This document shows positions 13,018 through 29,170 of a stretch of DNA of 64,000 nt, in pieces. Below the pieces are notes generated by a model. It did not search any database and was not told the origin of the DNA. It saw only the letters and a program-made list of their open reading frames with translations. The translations under genes were made by a program, and so were the position numbers. The DNA is from Microcebus murinus (lineage: Eukaryota > Chordata > Mammalia > Primates > Cheirogaleidae). Location of the stretch: positions 105,698,014 to 105,762,013 of the forward strand of contig NC_134136.1 of the NCBI RefSeq assembly GCF_040939455.1, read 5' to 3'. Within the stretch, counting starts at the first letter, position 1. Every line of letters begins with the position of its first letter.

Positions 13018-13817
13018 TAAAGTTATACATCGATTAATGATGAGCATATGTTCTGAGAAATGCATTGTTAGGCAATTTTGTCATTTGTGTGAAAATCATA
13101 GAGTATACTTACAGAGACCTAGATGATATAGCCTACTATATGTCTAGCTATATCGTATAGCCTATTATTCCTGTATAGCAGGTTACCGTATTGAATACTG
13201 TAGGCATATGTAACACAGTGGTAAATATTTCGTGCATCTAAACGTATCTAAAGATAGAAGAGGCACAGTAAAATTATCATCTAAAGGATAAAAAATGGTA
13301 CACCTGTATACCTGAATGGAGCTTGCAGGTCTGGAAATTTCTGTGGGTAAGTCAGTGGTGAGTGAATGTGGAGGCCTGAGACATTAGTGTAGACTTTATT
13401 TAAAAAATTGTTTCTTCAAAAACAAATTAACCTTTGCCTACTATAACTTTTTTGCTTTATAAAAATTTTAATTTTTTTTAACTTTTTGACTCTTTTGTAA
13501 TAGCACTTAGCTTAAAACACATTGTATAGCAGTATAAAAATATTTTTTTCTTTTATGTCGTCATTCTATAACCTTTTTTCTGTTTTTAAAAACTTTTATT
13601 TATTTATTTTACTGTTTAAACGGCCAGCAATGTGGTAGGTTTGTTTGCACCAGCATCACAACATGTGAGTAACGCATTGCACTGGGATGTTATAACAGCT
13701 ACAATGTCAAAAGGTGATAGGGATTTTTTAGTTCCATTGTCATCTGTTTTTAAATCTCTGTTGTATATATGGTCTGTAGTTGACCAAAACGTCATTATTT
13801 GGCACATGATGGTATGA
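13018..13817. mobile_element. Non-autonomous DNA transposon of about 800 bp, Tigger-like
   Basis: The left end 'gatgagcatatgttctgaga' and 'catagagtatacttacagag', and the right end 'tagttgaccaaaacgtcatt' and 'ggcacatgatggta', belong to a repeat I know from human DNA, with ends in inverted relation and an AT-rich middle. I infer a DNA transposon, and the family name is uncertain. The two overlapping open frames at 13616-13817 are incidental. Confidence 0.6.
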
Positions 13818-13894
13818 AGTTTTTACTCCTAAAAGTGTTACTTGGTTTTATTTGAAGATAGATTAGACACCTGCATTAGGAATAGAATATTTTA

Positions 13895-14244
13895 TTTTAT
13901 TTTATTTTATTTATTTTTTTTTTTTGAGACAGAGTCTCACTTTGTTGTCCAGGCTAGAGTGAGTGCCGTGGCGTCAGCCTAGCTCACAGCAACCTCAAAC
14001 TCCTGGGCTTGAGTGATCCTTCTGCCTCAGCCTCCCGAGTAGCTGGGACTACAGGCATGCGCCACCATGCCCGGCTAATTTTTTTTATATATATATCAGT
14101 TGGCCAATTAATTTCTTTCTATTTATAGTAGAGACGGGGTCTCGCTCTTGCTCAGGCTGGTTTTGAACTCCTGACCTTGAGCAATCCGCCCGCCTCGGCC
14201 TCCCAAGAGCTAGGATTACAGGCGTGAGCCACAGCGCCCGGCCC
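13895..14244 (-). mobile_element. Alu SINE, strepsirrhine type
   Basis: A complete dimer in reverse orientation with a (TTTTA)n/T-rich tail at the left and 'gtgagccacagcgcccggcc' at the right. The target duplication 'aggaatagaatatttta' is perfect over 17 bp (13878-13894 and 14245-14261). A TG-rich microsatellite follows at 14269-14313. Confidence 0.95.
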
Positions 14245-14268
14245 AGGAATAGAATATTTTAAATAAAG

Positions 14269-14313
14269 GTGTGTGTGTGTTTGTGTGTACATGCATACGC
14301 ATGCACACGTGTG
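14269..14313. repeat. Impure (TG)n microsatellite
   Basis: TG units interrupted by 'catgcatacgcatgcaca', directly 3' of the Alu target duplication. Confidence 0.8.
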
Positions 14314-14454
14314 TTGGGGTTGGGTATTCATTTATCTATGTCATTGTATTATATTCTAAAATTCATATAAGAGGTCACATTAACACATAAACACTTCATT
14401 AGTTCCGTCTAGTATCTAAAGAAGCCATGACATGATCTAACTGTATGATGTAGA

Positions 14455-14515
14455 ATATATTCATTCTACTTCTCTGGGCCTCAGTTTTCTCATCTGCAAA
14501 AGGAGAGATGTGGAC
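14455..14515 (+). repeat. MIR core fragment
   Basis: It contains 'tctctgggcctcagttttct' followed by 'catctgcaaaaggag', the most conserved part of MIR. Confidence 0.6.
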
Positions 14516-16413
14516 AATCCACAAGGTTCCTTTGGGCAGTCTGTGTGACTGACTCATTCACCAGTGCAGGCTTGGCCTTACTAAGGTCACAAAGATCAAT
14601 CTATTCTCTCAACAGGGCTGTTTCCATGAAATATGAAAGAGGAACAACCTGACAATGCATTAATTGAAGCTATATTTCTAGAACCAACCAGTTGCAAAAT
14701 TTTACTTCTACCACTACCAAGAGAGTCATTTTCTCAGTAAATGTGTTGACTGCACTATGGTACTAATGTGGAAACATAGCTGGTTGCCTCATTTAGTATA
14801 AGCCAAGATACTACTATCAAAGCTGTAAATTTATAGTGAATATTCCTTTTTAATATCCACAGATATGACTTAATTTCCTGGCTTAATGGATAATTCCTTG
14901 AAGGACTTATATTGATTTTTAAATATACAAAAATTTTTATTTAGACCTGTTGAGAGATTTCTTTTTCTGTTTTTAAGTAGTTAGTGGGAAGTCTGAGGAA
15001 ACCTTTAAGAAACCTTTAAGGAGTGTGGCACATGAAAACGCACCTCTTTTTTCGCCACTATCGGGCCCTTGTCTGGCTCAAAAGATTCAGTACCTTTCTA
15101 ACTGCACTAACTTGAAAAAAAGTAAGTTTTGCAGTTGGTGACAAGAAAACAAAGGAAATAAAACCTGCGATGTAAGGAATGCATTTGTAGGAGAAACAAG
15201 TACTTTATTATGGTAGGCTGGTAGAAATAGCAGCCTTTGAGCACAAGCTTGCTGAAGGAGCCAGCCCTGCCCCATTCCTAAGGTTTTATACTTCAAACAA
15301 AGGGCAGAGGGCATTTTCACTCCTGTTATCTTTCCCTACAGCAAACATTGTACTTGTATGCACGTTGCACAGCGAACAGCAAGGTGACCTTCAGAGCACC
15401 TGCCTGAGGAAAAGTATGCCAAGGCCAGGACATGTATTCTGAAGTAGGAATATACAATGGATCCACTCAGCCTGATTGCAAATTACTCCAAGTTGATAAA
15501 CTCTCCAAATCTAAGTAATGTAAGCCTCATCTGGCGCCATACATACAAAATATGCACAAGATATCCTACTAGAAACATCGAATTTGCCAATACATCAAAC
15601 TCATTCCTCTTCCCCCCAACTCTTGTTGTCTCTCCTATGTCTATTGTTTTGTTATGGCTTCTCTTATTCTACTCAGGATCCAGGAGAACTGTCTGGTGTT
15701 TTCACTTTGGGAGGCTGGAAAGCAGAAGTATCAGAAACTACATATTTGGGGATGAGGTGGTAAATGTGGGGTGGGCTTAGAGAACTAAGAACCAAACTCT
15801 TCCACCAGCTGAGGGACTTTAAGGGGACAGATAAACTGTTCATTCACGTAAACAACAATCAAAACAAACCCAAAGCCTGTCCATTCTATCCTCAAAGTAT
15901 TGGTGAGGATTAAGTGAGAATTCATGTGAACAAAGGTAAAGTTTTGTTAGTTGCAACAGTAACAATATTATTTATGATAGCACAAATGGTAGGAGAAACT
16001 GTTTCATGGTATTGAAAACAAACTATGGGCAGTTATGCAGCCACATTAGGAAAGATCTGAGAGTTAGAGAAATTAGGGTTTATTCAGTGGACAATGGAAA
16101 GAAACTGATCATTTTTAAGGATGGTGTCATACCGTGAATACTTTTTACTACAAGTTGTATGAGGGCAATAAGACACATGAAAGGGGCCAGGGTGTGGAGT
16201 GGAGGCTTGCTAGGAAGCTAGTGTAATAATCTGTGCATGTGATGAGAAGGGCTGGAAACAGCGTAAGAATAGCAATGAAAAGGAACCAAAGAAAAACTGT
16301 TTCTTTCCCGGAAAAAAAAAAAAGGTATATTCTCTCAGCATTATAAAATTTTTAAAGGAAACAAAAAGTAATACTTTACTGATTTTTTTCCTTTTCTAAA
16401 ATTATTATTATCA

Positions 16414-16550
16414 TTTTTTTTTTTTTTTAGAGACAGGGTCTTGTTATATTGCTCAGGCTGGCCTTGAACTTCTGGCCTCATGTGATCCTTCTGCCTCGGA
16501 CTCCTGAGTAGCTGAGACTACAGGTGCACACCACCATGCCTGGCAATTTT
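16414..16550 (-). mobile_element. Free Alu monomer (FLAM/FRAM-like)
   Basis: Only one Alu monomer is present. A T-tract is followed by 'agagacagggtcttgttata', 'ctcctgagtagctgagacta' and 'caccaccatgcctggcaatt'. The length of about 135 bp and its divergence suggest an early monomeric Alu rather than a truncated dimer. Confidence 0.7.
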
Positions 16551-16679
16551 TTTCTGGTTATAAATGTTCAAATAAGAAAATTCTGCAAATACAGAATAGT
16601 AGAGAGAAAATGAAAAGCCACCTATTATTAGTGTTCATAGGTTGACTGATTACCCCCCATTCTCACAAAATATGTTTCA

Positions 16680-17090
16680 AAGAGCTTGGAGACTGGCTAG
16701 CCAGCCAGGAGGCGTTCAATAAATATGCAAGGATGGATCGAGTTCAAAGTTTTGACGCTGAGAGTGTTGCAATTACAGAGACAGGGAAGTAACCTGAGAT
16801 ATTCCTGAAGAAGAGGGAGTAGCCAGTAAAAGGATGCAACAAGCAGAGGTGGGGTAGACTGGTCTCCTGATGAGCGGGCAGCATCAGGGTAAGCAGAGCT
16901 TCTGTTCAGCAGCCCCTTACCCTGACAACCAAATCCAAGAGGGCCAGAGGCTGCAGTGAGGGTGGTGGTGGCTGCCCGATGAGTCAGTACTCGGGGGCAT
17001 GAGGATGCAAAGCCTCCAGCCAGCCCTGAACACAGCCCAGTATGCTCTGCAGCAAGGACTATAACTGAATAAAGAAGCCCATCAACAGGT
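16680..17090. other. GC-richer patch, unassigned, possibly LTR-like
   Basis: This stretch is visibly richer in G and C than its surroundings. It holds 'ggtggtggtggctgcccgat' and ends with an AATAAA (17070-17075) shortly before a 'gtgttctgactcttaccat' sequence. A polyadenylation-like signal near the end of a GC-rich block is typical of an LTR, but I recognise no family and see no target duplication. Confidence 0.25.
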
Positions 17091-17937
17091 TTGTGTTCTG
17101 ACTCTTACCATCAACCCAAGTCACAATACACACACATATGTGTTTATATATGTATATATGAATATGAGTGTGTTTCACAATTAGAACTCAAAAAGTCATT
17201 GAAACTTGACTAAAGGGAAAACGATGGGAAAAAACTGATGTCATTGCAAGTTGTTTTATAATTAGACTTGAACAAAACAAAATGAATCTAGATTACTTGT
17301 GGCCATTAATATTCATTGTATAAAAGCTACTTGTGTCTATACTCTGGAGTAGAAATATTAATAAATACAGCAATGCGTAAAAAAATCTAGATAATGGTAG
17401 TCTACTCAAATTGTGGATGGTTTAGGTATGTGATGGAAAATGCCTTTATTTTTCCACATCTATTTTATGTTTACAGCTAATTTGCCATAACTTTGGCAAA
17501 ATAATCCAAATAGTATATATTGATCCACATAAGTGGGTCTATTATGTGTGCATTCAATTTGTCCAATTAACTATTAAATAAATATTCAAACTGCTTTAAA
17601 TACCTATTAAATATAAATAGTCACAGCATTCTGCCTAGGAAACTTTTTGCAATTTCATCTTAGTCTGTGGTCAAAGACTTCAGCTCTAGCCCAGTTAATT
17701 CTACAGCTAGTTCCATTTTATAAATCTCAGCCATTGTTAATGGAATTAGAATGGATTGAGAAACCTTATACAAAAAAAAAATAGCTGTTAGCATTTAGGA
17801 AAAAAACAAACAAACATAAAACTCTATGAATAACTTGTTACTGCAAATATCTTACTCCCTCAGTGCTGGTGGCATTACAGTTAGAAACAACTTTTGAAGA
17901 TAAGTTATCTGGGTAATATGTATCAAAAGGCACAATA

Positions 17938-18110
17938 ATGTTTATATTCTTTTGCCTAGCAACAACACTCCTGAGTATCCTAAGGAAAAAACTTCAAAGA
18001 AAAAAGCCAATGCATGAAGATGTTCATTGTAGCATTACTTACCTTATCAAAAATAGAAATTACCTAAATGTCTATCAGTGGAGCACTCAGGCATTTGGGA
18101 AGAAGACAGC
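17938..18110 (+). repeat. L1M-like ORF2 fragment
   Basis: The stretch 'gatgttcattgtagcattac' followed by 'ttacctaaatgtctatcagt' matches the conserved end of ORF2 of old L1 elements ('...gcagcattatttataatag...cctaaatgtccatcaa...'). Confidence 0.6.
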
Positions 18111-18725
18111 GTTTCTGGGGCACTGATTATAGTGTGGCAAAGGTAGGATAGAGAAAAAGCAATGGGACCAGATAAGAAAGAGAATGGACAAGCATGGTAG
18201 AGTAAGCTCCACTAGTGACGGACATTAGCAGAGAGTACAAACCTCTGATCTTATTGTAACACTATGGGGGACACCATAGGGGCCTTGGAATAATTTTTTT
18301 AAAAAAATATGATAGCTGTGTTCATGATTTACCAACAGCCATTGAAAAGGAGACTATAATGATAGAATTGGGGGGAAAACTAAGAGACTAACCTACAAAA
18401 CCTACAAAGGTCATTTTTTTTTTTTTTTTTACAAAGGATTTCTGTGGCTGGAGATTTATTTCCTCCCTCACTGAACCACTACAGACTCCCTTCTTTCCCA
18501 GCACCTTAATAACCAGGCGGGCCCTGCTGCAGATGGAGATTTCTTTTTTATCCTCTGCACTGTCTTCTCTCCCAAAAGCCAGAGTCCCAGAAGCTGCTTC
18601 TTACAGAGATTCCAAATATCCCAAATCCCATACCTACTGCCTACAGAAGAGCTAATGTGAGAAACTGATGCTCTGTAGGTTTTTTTTTTTATTCAGTTCT
18701 GAAATACAAAAGAATAAATATGTTA

Positions 18726-21080
<2,355 letters not shown>

Positions 21081-21166
21081 ATCTGTACTTGTCTTCCAAA
21101 TGTGCTTTACACAGAGAAATGATGCCAGTTTTAAAAGACAGGACACGGATCCTTCCTGTTCGTCCC
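21081..21166 (-). CDS. DMD: Dystrophin exon 66
   Basis: Internal exon of dystrophin lying between the two EF-hand modules, about residues 3188-3217. On the minus strand it reads [20 protein letters not shown] and then AHLEDKYR. The acceptor is 'attcttcatcatag' and the donor GTAAGT (plus-strand 'acttac' at 21075-21080). The length of 86 bp is the human exon 66 length. The first base completes the Thr codon begun in exon 65 (AC plus G), and the last base starts the Tyr codon completed by exon 67, so the frame is unbroken across both junctions. The exon is too short to show up as a long open frame and was found by reading the splice junctions. Confidence 0.97.
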
Positions 21167-21322
21167 CTATGATGAAGAATCAAACCAGAAAACAGTTACT
21201 GACACTTTCCTAGAGAATAAACACTTCTAGTTAAGAATAAAGTCCTGAAAAGAAAAAAAAAAGAATAAAGCCCTGGATATGGGAATTCTATGGACCGTTG
21301 TTTTATTAATGTTAAGAACCTA

Positions 21323-21626
<304 letters not shown>

Positions 21627-23628
21627 GGAAAAGAACCTAGAATGCAACAGAAATTTGACTAACTCGACTAATGAATGTTTACCAAGTTTTCAACTCTTAC
21701 AAGCCCTTAGTTGAACTGTAAGAGTAACTGTATATAAAACAGGAAAAATATCTCCTATTCCTCTATGGAGAGCCACCTTGATTTAAGTCAGTAAATAGAA
21801 GAATTACTACTATGCGCTAAGCTATTTTGGTTACTGAAGCAAATTACCTGCTTTGGTTACTGAAGCCAAAAAAATAGTAACTAACTATTCTGCTCTCTTT
21901 CAGATTTTCATCATATTGCCCCTTACTGAGAAGAAAATTAATCTCTTCAGGCCACATGACACATAATACAAAATATAAACTTTTATCTCCATAAGAAAAA
22001 TATGACACAGTCTATTAGAGAACATTCAAATATATGCTCTAAAAAAAGAGAAATTTATAAGTAACTATTGCTATATCAATGTTTTAATATAGATATGCTT
22101 TCACTCTACATATAGAAAGCTGAAATAAAGTATTTCACATAACAACATTATTAACAAGCTTATTTTATCCATAGGAAAAAATAAAAAGTTTTCCATTTTG
22201 TAGAAAATGTCTTTCAATAATTTTTCAGTTTCTTGTTTTATTATGGAAACCAACTAGATAATGGTTAAAAAAAGATTTTAGAATAATTTTTCCATCTAGT
22301 ACTTCCAAATCACAAAGTCATGGTCCCAATCATGGTTATTTTTGGTAAACAATAGGCTCAACTTTCAACCATTATTAATACAATTTATTAAATCCCTTAG
22401 TCAAAGAGGAATCCTGGACCCTAATGCATTAACAAAACTCTTATCATTGGAAGATGTTTTTATATTTTTCCATCTCAAGAAAAGTCAAATAAAAGTTTAA
22501 CAAATAAATTTTATACAGTAATTCAGGTCTTCAAGGTGTTACCACTATCCCTACATAATTTTTAGGTGGGTAGAAGTTATATATTCAGAATCCATTCATA
22601 CATCATCTCCAAGGAAAACAGCCAAAATATATTTGAGGCAAAATGTGAATACAAACCCCTATCAAAACAAATATAAATATAATTCATAATTAAAATCTAA
22701 CATGTTTAAGGACTTGGTAGGTAGTTATCACAAATTCAATAACCTGGTGATCTTGAAATTTAAAAAGCAATACCTTCTCGAAATAACAAAGAAAAAAAGG
22801 TATACATTTTAATGAAGATGGTAGAGGTCTACAACAAAGGCAAAAGGCAAAATAGTTGATATACAACTCCTTTCAGACAATCTTCCCAGATTTCCAAATG
22901 AGAATATGTTCTTGATGTGTGTGAAATGAGGCATGTAATAATTTTGAGGTCTAAGAAGAATTCAGTCAAAATCAAAACCAATTCTTTCTGCTACTTTCCT
23001 CAATTGTCTTCATTAAGCTCAACACAAAAAATTAGAACTGGGGGTAGCTCTTGTGTGCAATCCAAAAGAAATAAACAATTGCTCTGTAAGAGAGTGATGA
23101 ATGGAGGTGCCAAACTGAAACTTCATAAAACCTTATTAAAACCCAAATCAAGACAAAACAAAAACTTTCTCAGCTTTAGCATCTGAGTTTGCTGCATTAA
23201 GGGCTTGTTTTCATTTTGTTTGGTTTATCAATTCATAATCTTTTTGTAAAATTCTCTTAAGTATCAGCTAAGACAATTCTGATCGGGTGACAGGTGTGCC
23301 AGCATCTCTAGAAAGGCATCCATTCCTGCCAGTGAGAGGGAACCACCCATGAAGTACATGGACGAATTCCAAAATACATGAGCGAGAAAGGGAAAGAACC
23401 AATGGCAACATGTTGACTCATTCTACTATTTGAAAAATGAGTGTCTCAGGGTTTTGTTTGTTTTCTAATCTGAGAGCAATCTATTTTCTGGCTCTTACAT
23501 TTTAGCTTATCAAAATATTTTTCAAGTCATATAAATGCAGAAATAATTTGTCACAGGGATAGCATTAGGTCCACAGCTTCTGAGGCCCTGTTGTAATGCT
23601 AATTACACTGTCATCATTCTGTAAGCTA

Positions 23629-23898
<270 letters not shown>

Positions 23899-24030
23899 TC
23901 ACAAATGATTTAAAGGGTAAAATCCTTCTTTCACTCTCTTTCCTTTTGCTTTGAGAATCCCGGTTGGAGTTGTCTCGTGCACTCTAGTAAACACCAAACC
24001 CAAACCCTCCCCTCTTTGAAAGGTGTTTTG

Positions 24031-24359
24031 GGCCTGGCTCAGTGGTTCACGCCTGTAATCCTAGCACTCTGGGAGGCCGAGGTGGGCGGATAGCTCAAGG
24101 TCAGGAGTTCAAAACCAGCCTGGGCAAGAGCGAGACCCGTCTCTACTATAAATAGAAAGAAATTAATTGGTCAACTAATATATATAGAAAAAATTAGCCA
24201 GGCATGGTGCTGCATGCCTGTAGTCCCAGCTACTTGGGAGGCTGAGGCAGCAGGATTGCTTGAGCCCAGGAGTTTGAGATTGTTGTGAGCTAGGCTAACG
24301 CCCCGGCACTCACTCTAGCCTGGGCAACAAAGCAAGACTGTGTCTCCAAAAAAAAAAAA
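24031..24359 (+). mobile_element. Alu SINE, strepsirrhine type
   Basis: A dimer with 'ttaattggtcaactaatata' in the middle and 'gctaggctaacgccccggca' at the right. The target duplication 'gaaaggtgttttg' is perfect (24018-24030 and 24360-24372). It lies about 150 bp upstream of the exon 65 acceptor on the coding strand, in antisense. Confidence 0.95.
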
Positions 24360-25520
24360 GAAAGGTGTTTTGTTTTCATCCCTTAGCTCCAAGTTGATGA
24401 GTCTGTCCAGCATTCAGGATCTGAGGCTGTTCTCAAATCTCACTGCCATCGGGTAAAGATGTGAGCAAAAAGACAATTACCATCCCTGAACTACTGGGAA
24501 ATATTTGAGAGTTAAGGGGACCTATCTTGATCTACATGAACAGAGTCCATTCCACCTGCATAAGAAAAAAACTGTTTTAGAGATTCTGACAATACTTTCT
24601 TATATTGGTATTAGAGAAGGTCAGTTAGATTAATCTGTATGGTTAGGCTTGTGTAAACTCTATTTCTAGCTATGCATTTATAATCATTAAGCATTTTTCT
24701 CCTTGCAATATCAGTCACCTCTGAGTCTCTCTGCTACCTTCACATTAGGTGAAAAAATCATCAACTTCACTAAAATTTGTCTATAGTCAAACTAAAATAA
24801 ATGCATACTCTATCCAGTTTTTAGACCCGAGGCTCATTTATTTCCCCTTGCACCTTCAAATTGTATTTTATGGTATACTTTTCAAGTCCTCTAAGAACTT
24901 TATTCATCTGTTTCCTTTGTTAAGAAAAAAAAAAGACAAAGAAAAAAAATAACTTTATAAGTCTAAGGGAGGAAAATTCCCTTTATCTGAGGTGATATTT
25001 AAGCATATGCTGAAAGACAAAAATTTAACAAAAATGAAACTTCAACCTCGTCCAACATCAGCAAATCCCAAGCTCTATTACCAAGTGTCATGGAAAGATG
25101 CTTTTCTATAAAGCCGATTCATTAGCCAAATTAGAAAAGCAATAACATTGCTTTTATACCATCTTTTACACCTAAGCTCTGGTCAGAATTCTCAGTCCTT
25201 TGAGACAAGGAATCAATGCTAATTAAGTAAATCTCTCACACATCAAGGGGGAAAGGGCAATGCAATTATAAATGCAGCTTCAGATAAATACAGGTCATCC
25301 TAGTCGGTAAACAGCTTTCCCAGCAATAAAGAAATGCAAATTTAAGGCTTTAGTGTATTTTACTAGTTATTTGTAGCTACTTCTAATTAAATATTAAGAT
25401 AAAAACAAAAATAGTGGCTAAGACCTATGTAGCACATGTTTTTCTCTTTTAAAAAAGGAAAACAGAAAACTCCAGAATTTCCTTAGAAGCATGAAGGAGA
25501 CCTGGTGGTAGGAACGGAAG

Positions 25521-25569
25521 GGTTTTTTTTTTTGTTGTTTTTTTGTTTTTTGGATTTTTTTTGTCTTTC
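25521..25569. repeat. T-rich low-complexity tract
   Basis: Runs of T are broken by single G or A residues, with no attached SINE body on either side. Confidence 0.8.
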
Positions 25570-27179
25570 ATCCCAGTGAGTAAAGCTCTGTGTTCCCATG
25601 TACCAGTTTCCCTAAAATGTCCTGGACTAGTACTCCTTTTATGAAAGGGAAGGCCCCTTTCTTTTTGCTTTGAATTACTCTAAAGATAGAGAAATGATCT
25701 CTTTTCATCGAAGCCAAGACTTTGTCTAAAGTAGCAGAAAAGAACATAACCTGGGAGATTGATTTGAGAAGGAGTCAGGTGGAAAAAAGAGTAAAAAACA
25801 AAAAAAGAACAATGCAAGCACCCACGAGGACATGAAGAGGACAAGGCTGAATAGGGACTGCATGGGAGGCTGGAGAGAGGTCCAGGGACAAAAGACTCAA
25901 ATTTTCATTCTCTCTCTCCTGTGTGTTTCACTTCCTCAGACAGCACATTTTCAAGTGCAGGTAGTGAGAACACTTAGAAACACAGCACACCAGTCCCATT
26001 ATTGCAAGAGAGGAGGAATGGATTTCTTCCAAAAACCAATATTCCCAACATGTTTCTTTATATATTGAAGGAAGCCATGGGTGGTTTGAAGTTTTTTCTA
26101 TTGTTTTCTTTTTTGTTACTATACGTTAAACATTACAAATATTTCACTTCTAATTCAAGGATATAAGAACTAACAAGTGAGAATTTTTAGACTCACTTTT
26201 GTATTAGGAGTCTAACTTACCCATATGATGGAAACAAACAAAGCAAAATTGCATGAATTTCATGTTATTGGGTCTGTACTTATCTCTGTACAGGTGAATG
26301 GGTAACACATAGAACACAAAATTTGGAGTATAAATAGCTGCAGAGGGGGGCAAAGCAATAGCTCTGAAATTATAGGAGCAGAAAATGATGACACAGAAGA
26401 GATATACCATGCAGTGTGCTTCTGCTAAAATCGGATGTAGTTAAACACAGAACAATCCATCATGGAAGATTGAGGAACACATTTCCCAAAACACACATAT
26501 CAAACAGAACACCACTTTCATGGAACAATTTTTAAAAGACTTCTATTTAGGTACACACAGCCCATGCTATGGGCCCGAAAAGAGGTGAGAAAATCAATAG
26601 GGACAATTTAATTGCCACACAGGCATAAAGCTTTTCAAAATGAGCATCTCGAATACACCGAGATTTTTTGATGAAACATTAAACATAATGATTAGCTATT
26701 TCTAGAAGTTTCAATAAGCAACCAGCAAACACAGTTTTGTGAAACTATCCTTTTTCCTCAAGCTAGGAATTTCCATTTGAAAAAATATGTATCTTTAGCA
26801 TATTCACTAGCAGATATATTTTTAAAGCTGTATAAAAGACCAAGTATTCTAATATACCCTCTCTTTCAAAAATATTTTTACAGTAGAGGATGCTATAGAC
26901 TTTGAAGCCATTGAAGAATAGGGACCATTTGGTGGTGCCCCTCGTGCATGAGGGTTGTGGGGGTGAGAGAGGGTGGGAACAAGACAAAAATGACTGGCTC
27001 TCCAGGATCCTCCTAGATGTGCATAAAAAGCAAACAATGACGGGGGTGGGGGGATTTAAGCACAAGGATCTCACTAATAGTTCCTAACACCTAATCATAC
27101 TTTCAACCTTCTAGGTTCAAATGCAAATTATATTCCCTTCTATGTATGCTACAAATGCGGAGCTGAGATAGATTTTATT

Positions 27180-27310
27180 TTTTTACAGAATAATAGACTT
27201 TTAGAGCTAGAAAGCACCTTTATAATCACTTTTTAGTCGGGGGAACTGACACCAGAGATGTGGAGACTTGCTCTGGGTGTTATAGCAGGACACCTAGGTT
27301 TCCTGATTTA
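27180..27310 (-). repeat. MIR-like SINE fragment
   Basis: The order 'agaataatagacttttagag', 'gctagaaagcacctttataa', then 'ggggaactgacaccagagat' and 'cacctaggtttcctgattt' resembles a mammalian-wide MIR/MIR3-type element in reverse. It is diverged. Confidence 0.45.
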
Positions 27311-28149
27311 TCATGGAGGTATACATTGAAAGGCAGAAAGGTAGGTGGCAGAAGGTGTCCTTACTGACTTTACAGAAAAGTAAAACCATTCTACATTGCA
27401 TACTAATGACAGTAACGGGAGAAATGAAAAGCACCAAAAAGTCTGTTAGCTGTGAAAAAAAGTCTCATGCTATTCATATAACCATAAGCTCATGCTATGG
27501 GTCAACCCAGATATTCTATGTTGATACATAAATAATTCTGTAACCTAATTAGCACAGACAGAGAAAGGAGGGGGTAATGGTGGAAGAACTGCTGTGTGTC
27601 TGCTGACTTTTCTTGTCCAGGCAGCAGAAGGTGCTTGTGAGGAGAGGAGACTATTGTGGAATTCATACCATTCTACAGACAGCTTACACTTAAGGTTGAA
27701 AGACCTTCCAAGCAAATCTGCACAGCAAGAAAGTCAATGTGCATTGATGTAGTCATTTGTGCAGTGAGAGTTAATTCCAAAGGGTCTGGAGTTAGCATGA
27801 GATAATTTGCTAAAATATCTACATAATACAGAGCCCTGGTCAAAGCAATGAAAAAAAGTGGCATGTGTTAATGTATAGCATGGGTTACAGGTTATCACCA
27901 TTATTTATTGCTAATAATAACACTGACTATTTTTACCTGGTCTTGGTGAGACATGCAGAGGCCAACTGCGTTTGGGGCTGGCTACATAGGAAGAATATGC
28001 CAAGAATACCAGCAGGATATAAGAAACCTTGGCTGAAACTCTAATTTGTGCTCCCTGGTTTCTGTGGTGTTTTGTCTTCATATCAGTGGCTCAATTCAAG
28101 AGACACAATGCATCTTGGTGTGGTCCTTGCAGAGAGAGGACAATTAGAC

Positions 28150-28345
28150 CTAGAACCTGGCCTCTCTGGACCCTATACTGTTAGGCCAGCCTGTGGCTAT
28201 GACACATATCCTGGTTTTAATGTTGTTGGTATATTTTATCCTTTTCCTGCAATGAACTGTAGATTTGTAAACATTGTCATTTGGGTCCTGCAAGTCCTCT
28301 TTAGCAACTGAACTTGGTTTAACTGTCACCATCAGTGCAGTCAGT
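28150..28345 (+). repeat. Copy A of a diverged 3.5-kb-spaced direct duplication
   Basis: It shares with 31660-31860 the ordered motifs 'cagcctgtggctatg', 'catatcctg-ttttaatg', 'ctgtagatttgtaa', 'gggtcctg--agtc' and 'ctttagcaactgaac'. Similarity is roughly four fifths by eye. Same-strand copies flanking retrovirus-like sequence could be two decayed LTRs. Confidence 0.55.
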
Positions 28346-28499
28346 GTCAGTAGTGAGATTGTTCAGAGGACCCCCAACTCATTATTAGCTAAACACATGA
28401 CTAAGACATTATTTAGAAAGAAGAAAGATGATTCACATAAAAGAGGTGAAAATGAACTGTAGATGCTGGTTGCCAAGCTATCCTCGGTTTAAAGTAGCA

Positions 28500-29165
28500 C
28501 AGGCTTTTAATATGTTTGCTGAAGATACAACTTTCTAAAGGAACCTGGAAGTGGTAGAACTTGAACCCAAAGAGCTAACAAAATGGATTAAAAGACAACT
28601 GCAAACTGATGTCAGGGCTGCTAAAAATTCAATTCTTTGGTTGTATTAGCAAAAGCTAAAGTTCAGAAATCTTCAGATGAGCTTCACCCTCTCTGGCCTG
28701 CAGGTGGAGTTCCAACCAAAAACCCTGAGCAACTATCACTTTTGATGAATGGGCTACACCTGTGAGACCAATTACAATTAAAAAGATAATTCAAGTGGGG
28801 AACTTACAGGCATTCCCTACTTCACCACAATTTTCTTTTTCACTGCCAGACCTAGTAGTCCCTTGACTGGGGCTACAATTAGAATCTCAAAGGCCGATAA
28901 TATTCCAAAACAAAATACTATGGCTATTAGTTGGAACTTAAGTGCAAGAATTCCACAAGGATCAATGAAATGGATTACTCCTTCCCTGTACCTTGCCTAA
29001 TTGGGGCTATCACAAATGTTTTGTTGCCTAGCGGACAGGATAACCCCAGTTCTCTGTACTGATCCAATCTGATCCATTAGTATTGGGAATTGACTAAAGG
29101 GGAAGCCCTGGCATGTCTTTTCTTGCTGCCAGCTAAAAATGGACTAGCCAGTGGTTGAACCCAAG
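28500..29165 (+). mobile_element. Possible decayed endogenous-retrovirus-like internal region
   Basis: Between the two copies of a direct repeat lies sequence whose plus-strand frames show long stop-poor stretches interrupted by several stops, with a composition reminiscent of gag-like coding sequence. No diagnostic zinc knuckle, protease or reverse transcriptase motif is visible. The call rests mainly on context and is weak. If correct, the element is non-functional. Confidence 0.25.
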
Positions 29166-29170
29166 GGACA

